From Campylorhamphus procurvoides (taxonomy: Eukaryota > Chordata > Aves > Passeriformes > Dendrocolaptidae), in NCBI GenBank assembly GCA_013396655.1, contig WBMV01006289.1:868001-932000 (forward strand): a stretch of DNA of 64,000 nucleotides, read 5' to 3'. This document shows, piece after piece, positions 10,127-24,028 of this stretch. Made by a program: the position numbers and the translations under genes. The notes under the pieces were generated by a model. The model saw only the letters and a list, made by a program, of their open reading frames with translations. It was not told the origin of the DNA and searched no databases. Position 1 is the first letter of the stretch, and every line of letters begins with the position of its first letter.

Positions 10127-13100
10127 GTAAGTAAACAAAGAATTCAAAGAGATGTCTGTAATATTGCTCCTGCAATGCTTCTGTTTTCTTTTTGGCACTG
10201 ATACATGTTGAATATAGGGATGTTTTCAAAGTGCTGTCTTGAGTGATTTTTCGATATGTCAATCAGAGTAAACAAGAAATTTACCAAATATGAATTATAT
10301 TATGCTCTTCTTTTCAGTCCAGTTTAACTTCATTTTGTCTAGAATATTTTACAGCTCATTGATCAATCCAAGGACTTTTTTATCAGAATATTTGGTTGAC
10401 CACTAATCAGTATTCCAGATCATAATCTAAGATCTCTTTATCCAATACAAAAAGAACTGAAAATCAGACTTTAGACCCCAGGTACAGTTTTTACCTGTAT
10501 TAAAACTGGAATGTATCATTGTATTTGCTTTATGTAAGCTTTTGTGATAAAATATGGTTTTTATTAGGGACAGAGCTGAATGATTTTCCTGTTGTTTGCA
10601 CATTTTTGAGATTTAAAACCTTTCCTGATCTGTATGAGGGTGAACCTATGTTTCAAATTTTCCATAAACACCTCTCTGTCTGAAGATGGGAGTGCTTGGG
10701 AACAGGAGGTTACTCATTCTATGAGATGGTTAGCATTGATCATGCCTGAGCCATTTCATAGCTGGCTGAACAATGTGCCACAGAGCATTTCTCTCTCTAA
10801 TCAGCTCCCCTCCTCTGCTGTAAGAAACTGGAGTTCAAGTCTTGAGTTTAAACAGGACTGAATATGGTCCTAATGACAGGCCTTCTCCATCTGGTAAGGT
10901 TCCCTTTAAAATGGATCTTTCTCCTGGTATTTCTGCTTGTTAGATCATACATTCCATTCTGGATCCAAGGAACAATTTGCAGTAAAAATGTCGTCAAAAC
11001 TTCATCTATTAAATAATTCTTCTATTAATTTTTAAAATTGAAAAATAGCCGACCTTCACTATTGTGTTTGGAGATTAGTTTGGCATATGGTAAATGTCAT
11101 TTGGTGTTAAGAATGCAGTGTAAATTCCCCCCTCCCTAATTGTCTCAAAAATTGGAATCTAAAAAAAATTTCTTTCCTTTTCAAACTTCTGTGATTTTGT
11201 GGTTGTTCTCCCACACCGTTGGCCATATGGAATATTCAGGTACAATGAGGCTGTATGCACTGAAGTGCAGATCATCTCATCCTGGGGCTTATTCTGCAGC
11301 CTGGTGGGGAGGTGTGACAGCAGGTAATTACAATTACTCAGGTGCAAACCACAGAACCACTAATGGCTCAGTCATCACTGTTTTCTTGTTCCTTTTTATG
11401 GTGGAAGCAGAAAAAAAGAAGCAAATAATTCACCTCAGTTGACTTCTGTCCTCTTGCCCCCTGTCTGTCTATGCCAGAGCTTCTCCTACTTTTCCCCTCA
11501 GTCCAATCTGTTACCTTATGCTTGTTAACTTTAGTAATGAATATTCTCTTTCCTCTCCCCAAAGTCGAAAAGCAAAGTGTAGAGCTCAGCTATGCCTGTT
11601 CCCTGATTCGCTACGTAAGATCCATGACTTTCCTACTCTGCGTTCACTTACTGTTAAGAAATAGACAAAAAGCAAAAGCAAACCACCCCAACCTTTCCCT
11701 ACTGCCAAGAATAACCAGTAGGGGGAGGTATTACACGGACAAGGTGACCGAAGTCACTGCAGGTGTCTGCCAGTGTAAAATGTAGCTAAAATGCAGATCA
11801 TGGAAGTTTAGACTGAATTTGGTGTAAAGCAAAAGGTTCATAAAGGTGCAGAAGGGTAGTGAACGTGCACAAAAGGTGTGTATTTATTCTCAGCTGCTTC
11901 TAACTTTTTAAAATGAAGAGTGACAGCGTTAAAATAATTGTTTTGACTGACAGCTAGAGTATGTTTCTATTTCTATATCTTCCCTGGAAACAGCACAAGC
12001 CTGCAGATTAATAGCACTCCTTGATTAAACACTCACTCAGTGGCTGTCTGCTCTAATGCGGGGCTAGACTGAGCAGAACCCACTCCTGATAATGGCTCCC
12101 TGTGTTGGAAATGATTCAATATGATTCAAGCATGAGAATCAATGAGGCTGAACCTGCCAGTGTAAAGGTATTTGTAAGGATGTGCTTTGGAATAGCAAGT
12201 GGGCTTGGGTGACCTCTTTGTCAAAGCCTCCAAGAAGCATTCTGCTCAGGAATATGCTCTTACAATGCAAGGACAAAGTCATAAGGATGTCCTGCAGTGT
12301 GCTGGGGCACGATGCTACACTTGCCCTATACATACTCATTGAATTCATTGGTGCCAACCCCCCCCTCTTTAAGTGGAGCAGTTAGAGATTCGGAATGGAA
12401 GACTCTTTGGGGCAGTGTTACTTAAACAGTTCCTCCTGCAACAGAGACTTAACCATTGGCGGTGATGTTAAAACTAATTTAATTCTTAGTGCTAGGCATG
12501 TGCAAAAGGGAGCTCTTTTGCTGTTTTAGAATTGTACAAGAGTTTAATGCATTCTCACTTAGCCTGTCCCTAGAGGGAAAATATGAAATTCTTGCATTGT
12601 TGTAAAAACACCCACAGAAGCCTTACTTTAAATAAAATAGTTAAACTAAGGCAACAATAAACATCCATCACAAATGTGTAAATTTTGAAGAGAACCTTTT
12701 TTTAAGTGAGGTCTTTTAAAATATAGCCCAGATTTTGGATATTTTATTCAGACGGCTGAGTATTTATTAATTTCAGTAAACTTGTTGTCTAAAGATGTCC
12801 TGCCTCATAAAATGAGATTGTGGAGTTTATCTAAATTGTAGCTGACAGAAAGCCTTTGCCTTCCTAGATGCCTGACAGTCTGGTCACTTGACTAACTAGG
12901 GGCAGAGGGAAAGAAGTCTGCACTGCTTGTCTGTAGAATAAAATGTTCTAGGTCTGAGCTGTGGGGGGAAAAAGATGGTAACCTAAATTAATTGGAGTAA
13001 GGTAAAATCCCTATAGTTTGTACTTTTCACGTAAGTTATCCATCTGAACTGTGAAGGACATTTGACTGCCGCTGAATTTTTGCTGGAAAAACATTTGCCT

Positions 13101-13889
13101 GCCTTTGTTTTACTACTGGCAAATGAACTTCAGTTAAATTTGTCAAGCTTTTTTCTCTGTTTTAGACTATTTTTGTATTACATTCCACTCATGTGACCAG
13201 GAATTAGGCTGAATACACAATTGCTGGAGTAACTGGCATATTACTAAAGGAGATAAATCTTTGCTGAAGATGCTTATTTTTCATGATGTCTTTGTGTATT
13301 GCATCTGGCTAGATAAATTTTTGCTGAAAATTTTTCACTCTGTAATTTTCAGTAGTCTTTCAATTGAGATGAGACAAACAAATGCAATCTATATGTGAAG
13401 ACATGCATAGGATTGCTATCCTTCTCAACATTCCTGGGAATAGTGCTGCCTTTTTTTCTATTCTAACAAACTGGCTGAGGTTCTCCTCCTGCCAGAGAAC
13501 TACTACTGGCAGTTTCTACTGTTCCTACTGAAAGAGAACCTTCCCTCCTCTAGTGTCAGCTTTCAAAGTATTGGGTCCAAATGAGGCTGGGACAAAGGCA
13601 GCTGGAGACTGATGATAAAATGGAATTTTATTCTTTTAACATTTTCCTTTTTCTGTGGTAACATCTTAGAAATAATCTTGCCCTCAAGATGTCTTCATGT
13701 ACTCTTGATTTTACCTCACTTACAAGCTACCTGTGAGAAAAATTTATCCTCCTTCTCTGCTATCTTACTGCATGTAAATATTTTGGCTCCCAGATGTGTT
13801 AGATTGCATAATTCTATACTCTCAAATCCAGTTTGCTGACAAACCTCTACCCATAATCCTGGAGCTCTAAGGTTTCTCTTGGGCTTCTT
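10127..13889. other. Intron-like sequence, nothing recognised
   Basis: AT-rich. The segments agataaatctttgctgaaga (13251-13270) and agataaatttttgctgaaaa (13311-13330) are near-copies one 60-base period apart, possibly a decayed tandem duplication. Frames at 11140-11442, 11471-11785 and 12139-12385 overlap others on the opposite strand and lack splice context. Confidence 0.45.
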
Positions 13890-14110
13890 TGAATCGCCCA
13901 CAGTTAATTACGCCTTTGGTCTATATTAGTTTTAAAAAAGCAATGACCCAGGAGCAATTACGAGAGTAACAGGATAATAAACTTGCATGGCACAGTCAAT
14001 AACTGCACTTTCACGTAGTATGTAATGCATTATGTGACTTAAGACTGTTTTTCAGTTAATAAAATTCGTGTAAAGTGAGCTTTTATCCATCAATCCTAAA
14101 TGACCTGCTA
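13890..14110. promoter_or_regulatory. Possible conserved non-coding element
   Basis: A stretch rich in homeodomain-type cores (taatta, ttaattacgcc, aataaa, gcaattac) together with a gtgactta-like site, in unique, repeat-free sequence. The texture resembles vertebrate conserved enhancers. This is pattern impression only; no alignment supports it. Confidence 0.2.
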
Positions 14111-16399
14111 AATCTCAGAATGCAACCTACTAGTCGCTACAAAAGCAGTATTAAATAAAAAAGTTACTTTTAACTTCAGTTTGGTTAAATCTTCACTTAA
14201 ACACGTAATTTCTGTTGGAATAATACTTTTCTAAAAGGATAACAACCTCCTTTCATCCCGACACAATAGAAATATTTAAGATTCACTTTTTATTTATGTC
14301 TAGATAAAGTACATTCACTAGAGTATTAAGCTGAAATACATGATCAGATGATATTACAATACCATTTGTATTTTCATAAAATTACCTTGTCGAAGAACAA
14401 AAGAACCTTTGTATGAGACTAACAAAATTTCCATTTTTTGTAACTCTATATTTAAAATGGCTAAACCCAGATATCATTAAAGAAGCTGAAGCCCTGTTTC
14501 TAATTCCCAGAGTACGCTAATCTGGAGAGCATTTTCCTGAAGTCAGAAAAGTAGAGAACTGCTTTTTGTACCTTTTTACCAAGTTAACCCAGGTTCTAAT
14601 ATTCATTATCGGTTACATACAATATACACGTGTTAGTGTGAAGCTCTACTTGCCCCTAAAATACACCTGTGGACCTTTCACCACAGAAAGGACAGTAATT
14701 GACTGGCAGTTCTTTTTTTCTCCACAGGTTAGACTATTCCTTCCTTGTAGCAAAAGGAATTTGCAAACTTTGTGGGCTTTATTTTTTTCTCATGAGGCCA
14801 AGGAAAAGATTATTCACACTCACTCATGGAGTATAGAATGATCAAATTTATTTGCAATTAAACATGAGCATTCTATTTAATTCAGTAATAGCAAGCCAGC
14901 TTTGGAGACTGGATGTTTTAGACTACGTTTAGTCCAGCAGCCTGTCAGGTGGGAAGGTGACATGATAATGGAGGCAATCACCAAAAGTCTCTGACTGATC
15001 CAAGTCAAGTATAAGTCAAATTGAATTCCATAAAGCCTCACTTTGTAAAATGTTTTGAGGATTCATGAAATTACATTTTAAAAATTCAGGCTTACAAGCA
15101 GGATAACTGGTATTCAATTCCTCTTTGAATACAGTATTTTTCCAACAACAATTTATTTGATAGAGGTATTTATAGCAGGCTTGCCTTTGCAACTCTAGTA
15201 AAATACCAACATTCTCATTACATCTTTTTAAAGAATTTTATGCTGGATGCACACTGCATGATTGTTTCTTAATTGCTAATGGACCTGAGGGTCCTGACTG
15301 GTTGCAGTTGCATTGAAATAAATCCATAGTCACCTTATTGAAGACAAAAGGGCAGATTGGGTTGTTGCTGGACAGCAGTTCCCTGTTTCTCAGGACAAAG
15401 GTGTGAGTAGTCTGCTCCAAAACTCTTCTGTGTTTAGTCCCCAGGGGCAGTAATTACGGCATGACCCGGGGTGAGGAGATGGTGATGACATGCTTTTCCC
15501 CAACATCCTGCTGAGTTGCTTGAATTTATAGGCAAGTTCTGAGGACACACACACACACAAAGGATCCTGTGTGTAGTTACCTGTGGAAAAAGGGAACAAA
15601 AGAAGTTGACTGCTGTGAGAAAGGCAGATGAAAGGCAACGTTAGAGAGGGCTCATCCTTATGCCACGTGTGCTGCATTATCATGTTTCCCATCAACTGTG
15701 TATGCGGGAAGAGGCTGGAACTGGAATCAATCACTGACTCAGAAACCTAGTAAGGTTTGATAAATCATTGTCAATATTTTCTATGAACTGTTCATTTGTT
15801 TTTGTAACTTGAATAACATTAGATTTATGCATTTTTTTATTACTTATTTTGTCATTCTTGGCACATGGTGAAGGAAGCAATGGCAAAACAGGGGTGTCTT
15901 TTTTATCTTTGCAGTGCACGTTAATATGCATGTTTTATTTGGTGTGGAAACACATAGAAGATAGTGGCAAAGCCCAGAGTTCATAGGATTCTGATCTATT
16001 TAAATACTGTCCCAAAGTATACTGGTCGTAAATGTACTCCATGAAAACTTCAAATGCAAATTCCTTGTGACAGATCATTTACTAAAGGATTTTCTACAGA
16101 AAGGTTTAGCTTGGACCAGGCTAGTTGTACCATTTAGAAATACTGATATATTGCATACTATCAAACAATGGAAGGAAGGCGAAAAGATAATTTAAAGTTG
16201 TATTTATTTGGTGGGGTTTTTTGTTTGTTGGTTGGCTTTTATCTTAATTTTAAAAAGGTAGGTGCAGGGAGAAATTCTCTGTTGCAGAGCAGTAAAATTT
16301 ACCTGTATTTTATCACAGTGTTTTTAATTTAAGTTATAAGGCTGGACACGTTTCCTGACTCATCCTACCTCCTGTAGGTCAGATGTGGTATATTTTCTC
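14111..16399. other. Intron-like sequence with a short CA repeat
   Basis: Contains a short (CA)8-type run at about 15544-15559. A good-looking acceptor (ttctttttttctccacag) ends near 14728 on the plus strand, with no donor found downstream. Frames at 15238-15420 and 15390-15734 (minus) have no family resemblance or splice pair. Confidence 0.45.
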
Positions 16400-16630
16400 T
16401 CAAAAGCAGATTATTGTTTACTTTACTCGCTAGTTATAATTTTTAACAGCAAAAGTATTTGCTCATGCAATTAATACCAGTCTATTATAATATTAAACTC
16501 ATTGGCCTTTTCCGCTTGACATTTCACCATCAAACAGGTTATTAACTATTATTGATTATTTAGTAATGGCTTTAGAAATTGTGATCCAATTTACAGTGTG
16601 TTGACAGCTTCCCATTTGGTTTTTCCTAAA
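16400..16630. promoter_or_regulatory. Possible conserved non-coding element
   Basis: AT-rich unique sequence with clustered attaat, ttattgattattt and tattaactattattg motifs, typical of homeodomain or Fox/Sox-site-rich enhancers. No alignment evidence is available. Confidence 0.15.
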
Positions 16631-19600
16631 TAATCTATAAAACAAACAAATCACTGGTTTTAAAAATTTCACTTATTAAATTTGTATATACAGCACTTTC
16701 ACCAAAACTGTTGCGTCAGGTAATCAAGTAAGAGAAATCAAAGTTGTAGGAGAGTCAACAGAAGATACAAAACAGGCAGCCAAGTTCAGCTGGGTTTTTT
16801 ACAGGGCAGGATAATGTCACAAATGTTAATTTTAGAACGTGATGAATGTTGGCTCTCAGTTGTGTCTGAAATGTCCTGTAATTACAGCTCTGCTAGAGTT
16901 CCCTTTTAGGGAAGGACTGCCAGAAACTCCTTGTTTGGTTATGCATGAGTCAATTAGTCCCTTCTCTTTTGTGTTCAGATGTAAAAGTGAAGACAGTAAT
17001 CTGATGTGTCTCCCTTTACTGTTTTGTTCTGTTATACTTCTCAAGTAGTTTTCTACTGTGTGGTCAAAGGTGCATTTTGTACATGGTTCTACTTCATACA
17101 GGCAGAGTTCTGAAGCAGAAAGGAATTAACCTTAAGTTTAATTATCTTTTAGCTGTTGTCAGTCTATCTGATGAAAAATAATCATTAATCTTTGTCAATA
17201 TTTTAACTTTACCCAGCTAATATCAGGTAAGTGTTCTCCAGAGGTCTGTCTCCTATCGATAATCAAGTTCCTGGCTAAAATCACATGAAGGCTGAATGCA
17301 TTTATCAGTCTGAAATGTGCTTTAATGGTCATTAACCCACCACAACAGAGTGATTGCATTTGTGTAGCAGGGGATGTGACCAACTAGCTCTAAGTGGCGA
17401 GGTGGAAAGATAGGCAGAAAATGTCAGTTCCAAGGGGACTGATGAAAATTCTGAAGAGTTTGCAAAACCCTTTTGTCAGACATTTGGCTCAATTGTGTTG
17501 GTATTTTATGGCACAATTATACATGATAAGAAAATATTTAGTATTACACCAGATACCTAGTCTGGCTACACAACTAGGATATCAGAAAATATGGGAAATA
17601 TTACGATGATGATACAGTTATTGTGCATTACATGTTCTGTTTATATTTTTATGACAGGGTGGAGAGAGCCTTTTCCCCAGGATATAAAAATAACCTAGAA
17701 GAGAATCTACACACCTAAACAAAGAGCTTAGGTACCCAGAGGTTCTGATTTCTCTTTAAGTGAATGAAGTTCACTTAAACCCAGTGTGACACTCAACAAT
17801 AAATGGATTAAAGAATGTAAGTAGCCATATTCCTTTGAAAAGAAACAGTCACTGGAAACAACACCACCTGTATTTCTTCAATATCTTAAGCAGACTTCAA
17901 AGGCAAATTTTTAATTTCTCCTCCCCCCAACTAAACCAGAGCTTCTAACTCTATTGGAAGACTCTCTCTTCCATTTTGGCACTTTGTCTCAGTTACAGGG
18001 CCATTAACACATTATCTAAGCCTTGTACTGCACATGAAGATAAAGACTGTACCAAATAAGGTGCAGGTGATAAGCCAGCTACTGTCTTTGATACCAGTGA
18101 ACTCCTAAATCACTCTGTATAAAAGGCATATAATGCATCCTGGACTTGGTATCCCGCTTACCTAGGATATTTGTGTAGGACAGCTGCTTTGTCTGTTCCT
18201 GCTCGGGTGATCAGTGTCCTGGTGCCCAGATATAACCCAGGGATGGCAGCAGCTTTGCAGGAGGAACCATTAGTGGGCAGCTGAAAGTGAAAAGAAAGAG
18301 AAGAGGGAGCTGTCCAGGGAGGCGAATGAGAAATCAGTGCAACATGAATAAGTGTCAGGTATTAGAAAGAGCTTTGTGTCAGGGATAATTTGATAGGGAG
18401 AAAAATGGCAAAAAGGGAGGTGAATGTATGTAAAAGATATGCAGCATCATTCACAACTCAAGCACTAAAACAAATGACTGAGTCACATTTTTTGTTTTAC
18501 CTAAGCAATCTATTTATCACTGCCTTGTTTGTGTGTGTTTAAGAAAATACCTGTATATCATCAGCCACAATAAATGAGGTACTATCCTTTGAATATCCTA
18601 AATACAAAATTATTGAACCAAAGTTAATCTTTGGAACATTTATATCAGGTGAAGCTGCCAAAAAACCCCTAAAAAAATCAAGACAAAAAAAAGTGCATAT
18701 TTTTGTCATTTATATTGCTCTGAGGCTATATCGAGTGTTTTTATATTTATTCAGTAGCACTTTGCTGTATGATTTCCAGCTTTTCTGTGAGTCTTATCTT
18801 CAAAATTCCATTTATTCAAGGGTTCTGTTTGTTGTTATCAGGCTGTTCTGTGAGAGTTTATCCTATTGCTCCCTAAAGATCAAATTTAAGCATGAAAAGA
18901 ATTGCTTGCTGTTTCTGGAGGGTTAAGGTTTTATACAAAATTCTTGTAATTTGTTTACTTTCCTATTCTTAAGAACACCACAATCTGCCTAAGAGATGTG
19001 CTGAGAATAATATTGATATAAAAGTAGGAAAATATTTGCTAGGACCATGTGAGATTGATAAAATGAAACTTATTTTTGTCCTTTTTTGTGCCCCAAGTTC
19101 TTACTGATCACTCATAAATTACCAGATTCAGTGGTATGAACTTGCCTTTCTCTCACTTCAGTAGACCACAGTCTTCCACTTCAATGTGCACCTCTCTTGA
19201 ATAACAAGACAGGTACAAATTACTGTAATCTCTCAAAAGGCATTAAATAAATTAATAAAAGATACAAAACATGTATTTGGCAAAATAGACCTAATTTTGG
19301 AGTTTGTTTCAATTATCAGCCAGTAACATGAATGTAACGTATAGGACCTTTGAACATTTTTACAGTTTCTCACATTTCGAAAACCATCTGATCCCTACCA
19401 GCGAAGCAAGATGTGGACTAAATATGCATGGGGCATGTGATTAATAGCAGCAAGTGCATGGCTCTGCTACCCACATCTCCATGACTAGCCCAGGCAGGAG
19501 CTCTGGGTGCAGCAGGGCACACTCCCCCTGCCTCCAGAGTGACACTTCTAGGTTACTGCCTGCCCTTGGCTTGTCTGCATCACGCAGAGCTCAGCAGACA

Positions 19601-20329
19601 GAGCAGTGTCAAATTTCACTATCATCTGTGGATGCCTCCTAAGGAATGGGCCTCTGGAACAGAATGTGCTCTTTACATTTGTCTTTGCATCATATTATAT
19701 ATGTGTTCAAATAGTTCGAATGCTTCTATATACCTTCTAACTTTTTTTATCGCTGCCTCATTTGATCCCTTTTAGGTTCATTCACAAGGTGCAATGGAGC
19801 ATCTTGTGTATTTTCAGCGCACCTATAGGCCAGTTTGTACTCCTACACAATATGGCAGTGTCACTTGGGTACAAGCTCAGATTTTACAAATGGAACCACA
19901 TTAGTGTTTCTGTTTAGTGCATCGCCTCTCTTGAGTCTTAGTAACAGTTCCATGCTGATGGGTGTCTGCTCCTCTGGCCTCTGTCTCATTTGGCTCTGGC
20001 TTAGGGCTGCCTGCACCACGCACAGTTCCTCTCAGTCCTGCCCAGTGATTGTATTACTGGGGGATGAGGCCATCCATCAGGAAAAACAAAAGCTTTCTGA
20101 TTTCTGCTTAGGGAACAAACTTCAGTTTGCAAAACATACAGCTGCATTTTGTACGTTTTTCCATATGCTGTTGTGTAAGATCTGTAGTGTAAGAACTTGT
20201 ACTTCCAAAGACAAGCAATCTTCTGCAGTTTCTAAAATGTATTACAAAATGACCAATAATTTCACAGACCGTTAACATTAACACTGAATGATAGGTCAAT
20301 ATTCATCTCATCTGCATATTTGCTAAATT
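16631..20329. other. Intron-like sequence, nothing recognised
   Basis: Includes the longest open frame of the window (19835-20275, plus, 146 codons). That frame begins with TTG, is Cys/Ser/Leu-rich, lacks bordering splice sites and resembles no family known to me. A slightly GC-richer patch lies near 19450-19590. No repeat recognised. Confidence 0.45.
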
Positions 20330-20730
20330 TCACTTCAGTGTGCTTTAGAGAGCGATTTACTAGTAATTTCAAGTAAATTTTGGCTAGGAAATCATTTGCC
20401 CCTCTTTGCGTTATAAAAATGAAAAGCAAACTGCGTCATTGTAGTGTTATATCACAAATAGTATGACTGCTTTAGGGGGCCTCCTGCTTTTCCTGCTAGT
20501 TACCTTTCAGCTCCAGTAGTAAAAGATGATGAATTAATTAGTGCAAATGTATGATAATTATTGTCAGATGAAATAAACATAAAATACAAATGGGTTATAA
20601 CTAATCAATAATTATGTACTACACTCAATCTTCAATATGCAGGGCATGTCTAAATAGTGTCATTATAATGAAAATCAAATTATCGCACAGCTGTGTTGAT
20701 TATGGAGCACCATTATAACTTTCATCCTCT
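20330..20730. promoter_or_regulatory. Possible conserved non-coding element
   Basis: A dense group of motifs in repeat-free sequence: gatgaattaattag, an octamer-like atgcaaat relative (gtgcaaatgta), gataattattg, aatcaataattatg, and a ctgtgttgattatgg near the right side. Of the non-coding stretches here it looks most like a developmental enhancer. It is an impression from base patterning. Confidence 0.25.
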
Positions 20731-23700
20731 TCATTTGGTTCCTGCTTAAGTCATGCTTCTGTGCCCACTTCTTAATCCTGGAAAATGTCTCTCTCTTCTA
20801 TGCATTGATTTATAGTTAATATTGAGGCATAAAATTTCCTATTATTGTGGCTTTCTCAAGGTCTTTTGCAGGGATTATAGGGACGGGCTCCAAATTCTTT
20901 CAGTGCAATAATATGGAAGCATGGAAGCAATATGGAAGATTAAAGACAAACTTAAATGATATATGTCCCTGTGTTTGGATTTAATCTGTGCCTGAAGGTA
21001 TTTTGACCTAAATTACTGAATATATTGCAGTTTCACAAGTCAGCTGCAGCCAGATCCTTCTGAGCTACTCAGATTTAACTTCATGGAATATGGAACAGGT
21101 AAAATTATTTATGACCCATTCAGACTCCCGTTCTTGCTTTGGATTGAATAGTAGTCTGTACATTTGTATTCCTATGTCATTCAATTATTCTCTTGCTTTG
21201 CCTAAAGAATGAAAGGGGGAAAAAAAAGGGTGATTAATATTTGACAAATCTCCAAAGCTGAAATACTGTAGGAGTGAAATATTTGTGATATCTTCTTTCT
21301 GGCATATGTTTAAGTTTGTATATAAAGTTTACAGCATTCTGTGATGAAAACTACCAAAATATGCTGTCATTTAAAATCCAAGCCTCGTTATCAACCTGAA
21401 ACTTGCTTGAAAATGGTCTCTTACTTTATAATGAGTTTGCACCATAGCACTGCAGTAAAAAACCTCTTAAGACCAGGACAAATTCCAGTATTCATATATT
21501 CTACTGTTTGACCTGTCAGCACAAGAAATAACATTATTCTCCTAGGCATTTCTTTTAAATTACCATAAATGAAAATACTGATCTTGTTATTGCTAAGGTA
21601 TATGGAATAATTACAGTATAGAATCCCCAAAGATCTTATGTTTTCCTGAGAGCTACCCTTTGTAAAAGACAGTTGATACTATTTGCAGAATATACAGGTG
21701 ATATTAATCACTGACAGGATGCAGTAAGATCACCAGTTTGGCTTCCACTCTGCCCAGCACATTTGCCTTGGACGTGGTAATCGTAACCTCCCTTAAAACT
21801 GTGGCTAAAGTGGTGATTGTTTACCTCATGGATGATTTTTCAAACAACTTAATGAAAGAGGCTGTTTCCCACTCCATATCTGCTGCAGGACTGCACTGCC
21901 TCTGACTAGAATTGAGTGGGGAAAATATTAGGAAACAGTATGTTGCTAAAGAGCTTTCCAGACACACAAGCTTCAGAATTGCTATTGACGAATATTTCTA
22001 ACACTTTGCAGATATGAAAGTATCTATGCTTTTCAAGTGTAAGAAAAAGAAAAATGAAAAGTCCAAATCCATATATTTGCTCTTCCTCAGGTTAAATGTT
22101 TGCAGAGAACTTCCCTGCTTGGCTAATTTTGTAACATAAACACTACCTCTTCCCCTTGGCCTTATCCTGCTGCTTTGTAGTGAATAAAACTGTTGAAGTT
22201 GAGGTTGATGTTATTGATCTGGCTCCTCTACTATCAAAATACCTCAGAAGTGTGATTGAGAAAAAGCCTCTGCTGTAAAAGTTGAACATTGAATTTTCTT
22301 CCAGAGTAAATTTTTGTTTTAGTCAATTATTTAAAAGGTATCTGGTGAGGGCAAGTATGGAGACTGGGAACAAATTGATCTATAGAGAACTACAACAACA
22401 TCTATCCTTTTTTTCCATATGATGTCCACCATATTTTGGTGGATATTTTGTCTGAAATTCTATTTTGTCCCTTTCTGACATTTTTATTTAGATTTTGGTC
22501 GAGACTTTCTGTCTTTGTCTTTTCCTTATTCAATGTTCTGCTCCTGGGATTGTCTGGAGGCAAACTTCAGTACCAATGTGGAGTGAGGCTCAAGCTCTCA
22601 GTTGTGGATGTTTGGCCAGATGCCTTCAAGGGCCCATGAGAAGTGAGTGGTGTGTTGCTTTTGACTTGAATGTAACACATTACAAAGTTGCTGGGAGTGT
22701 TCTCTGCTGTTTTGAAAATGAAGAAACTGTCCTACCTCAGTAATTAATTGTGTAAATAATTTTACCATAGAATCGCATATATTAATATGCTGTTATGTAT
22801 TCCATTACTTTTGGGATTGAGATAAATGACTTGGTAAAATATTTCTGATAATAAGCTTTTTTGTGGATTTAAGCACCATCAGTTACAAGTCTGAGATGAT
22901 TGGCAGGAAACAGCTTGGCACTCTTAGGGAGAACTGACTGGTCCTGAATGCAGCAGATGCCAGGAAGTGTCTCTGGGTGGGTGTTCATTTCTGCCATAAG
23001 ACTTCTATCCCAGAAGTCATGTTATGAGTATCTTTTCTGATCTCATGTACCAAATCACTTGAAGAATTCCCTTTAAGCATTCTTTCAGAATTTGGGCCTT
23101 AAACATGTTGTAAGTCCCTGCATCTTACTTCACAGAACGGTTTGCTTTTGGCATGTTACATGAGAGATGTGTTAAATTGGTCATTGATTAAAACCAAATT
23201 ATGGCTAAGGATAAACACAGGTTATGATAGTTTTGGACAGAAGGATCAGGTCAGGTTAAAGACCAGCATTCATTAATCTTTTATTAGGCTCAATTCCTGT
23301 ACTTTAATGGAAGTAATAATTGTATTAATAAGCAATTAGAGATATATACAGTATTCTGAATTTATTAGTTTTAAATATTTGACTAATTTATTGCCAAGCA
23401 AAACCAAATATGCTTAAGAGAAGTACCAAATTTCACACTAATTCCACTCAATCATATTAATTAGTAATAGTTTTACTTAAGAGTGCACAGTGCTAAGCAA
23501 ACCTTTATAAGTTGCAGGAAATGTCTAACCTGGGATTCTGTGATTGTAAAAACTTTGGGCAAAGCATCAGTGATGTTAGAGATGATGCTACATGTGTGAG
23601 TCTCTATTGCAGACACCTCTTTGCAATCTTCTGGATGTCTTTTTGTGCTTCGTATTTATTTTGTATTTACTGTGGAATTTGAAAATATTCTTGAAGGAAT

Positions 23701-23859
23701 TTACTGCTCAGCTGAAATAAGATAGAGATAATGAATAATGAGCAGCATTTTTTGAAAAAAATGCTTTATAGCTGAAATTGGAACATTTTTTCTGTTTTCT
23801 TTAGTCCCAACTAAATTGCATTTGCCAGGCAAGCACCCATTGGAAACCAATCTGTTTTC
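20731..23859. other. Intron-like sequence, nothing recognised
   Basis: No gene or repeat recognised. Frames at 22436-22639 and 22495-22743 overlap each other in different phases and have no coding features. Confidence 0.45.
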
Positions 23860-24028
23860 TAATAGAACAGGCTGCCCAGGGAAGTGGCTGAGTCACTAGC
23901 CCTGGAGGTATTTAAAATATGTGTAGATGTGGCACTTGGGGACATTGTTTAGTGGTGAACTTGGCAGCACTGGATTAATGGTTGGACTTGATGATCTTAA
24001 AGGTCTTTTCCAACCTAAATGATTTCTA
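23860..24028 (+). mobile_element. CR1 LINE, 5'-truncated 3' tail
   Basis: About 170 bases match the familiar 3' end of bird CR1 non-LTR retrotransposons: gaacaggctgcccagggaag, then agtcactagccctggaggt, ggcacttggggacat, ttagtggtgaac, gttggacttgatgatctta and ggtcttttccaacct, ending near a gattctatg-like remnant. CR1 copies are usually severely 5'-truncated, as here. It carries no coding capacity. Orientation is plus. The family call is from memory of the consensus and is secure; the subfamily is not. Confidence 0.9.

Noticed and set aside
19835..20275. Longest open frame (146 codons, plus strand)
   Set aside because: It begins with TTG, is rich in Cys, Ser and Leu, has no bordering splice pair and resembles no family; this length is near the chance maximum for 64 kb.
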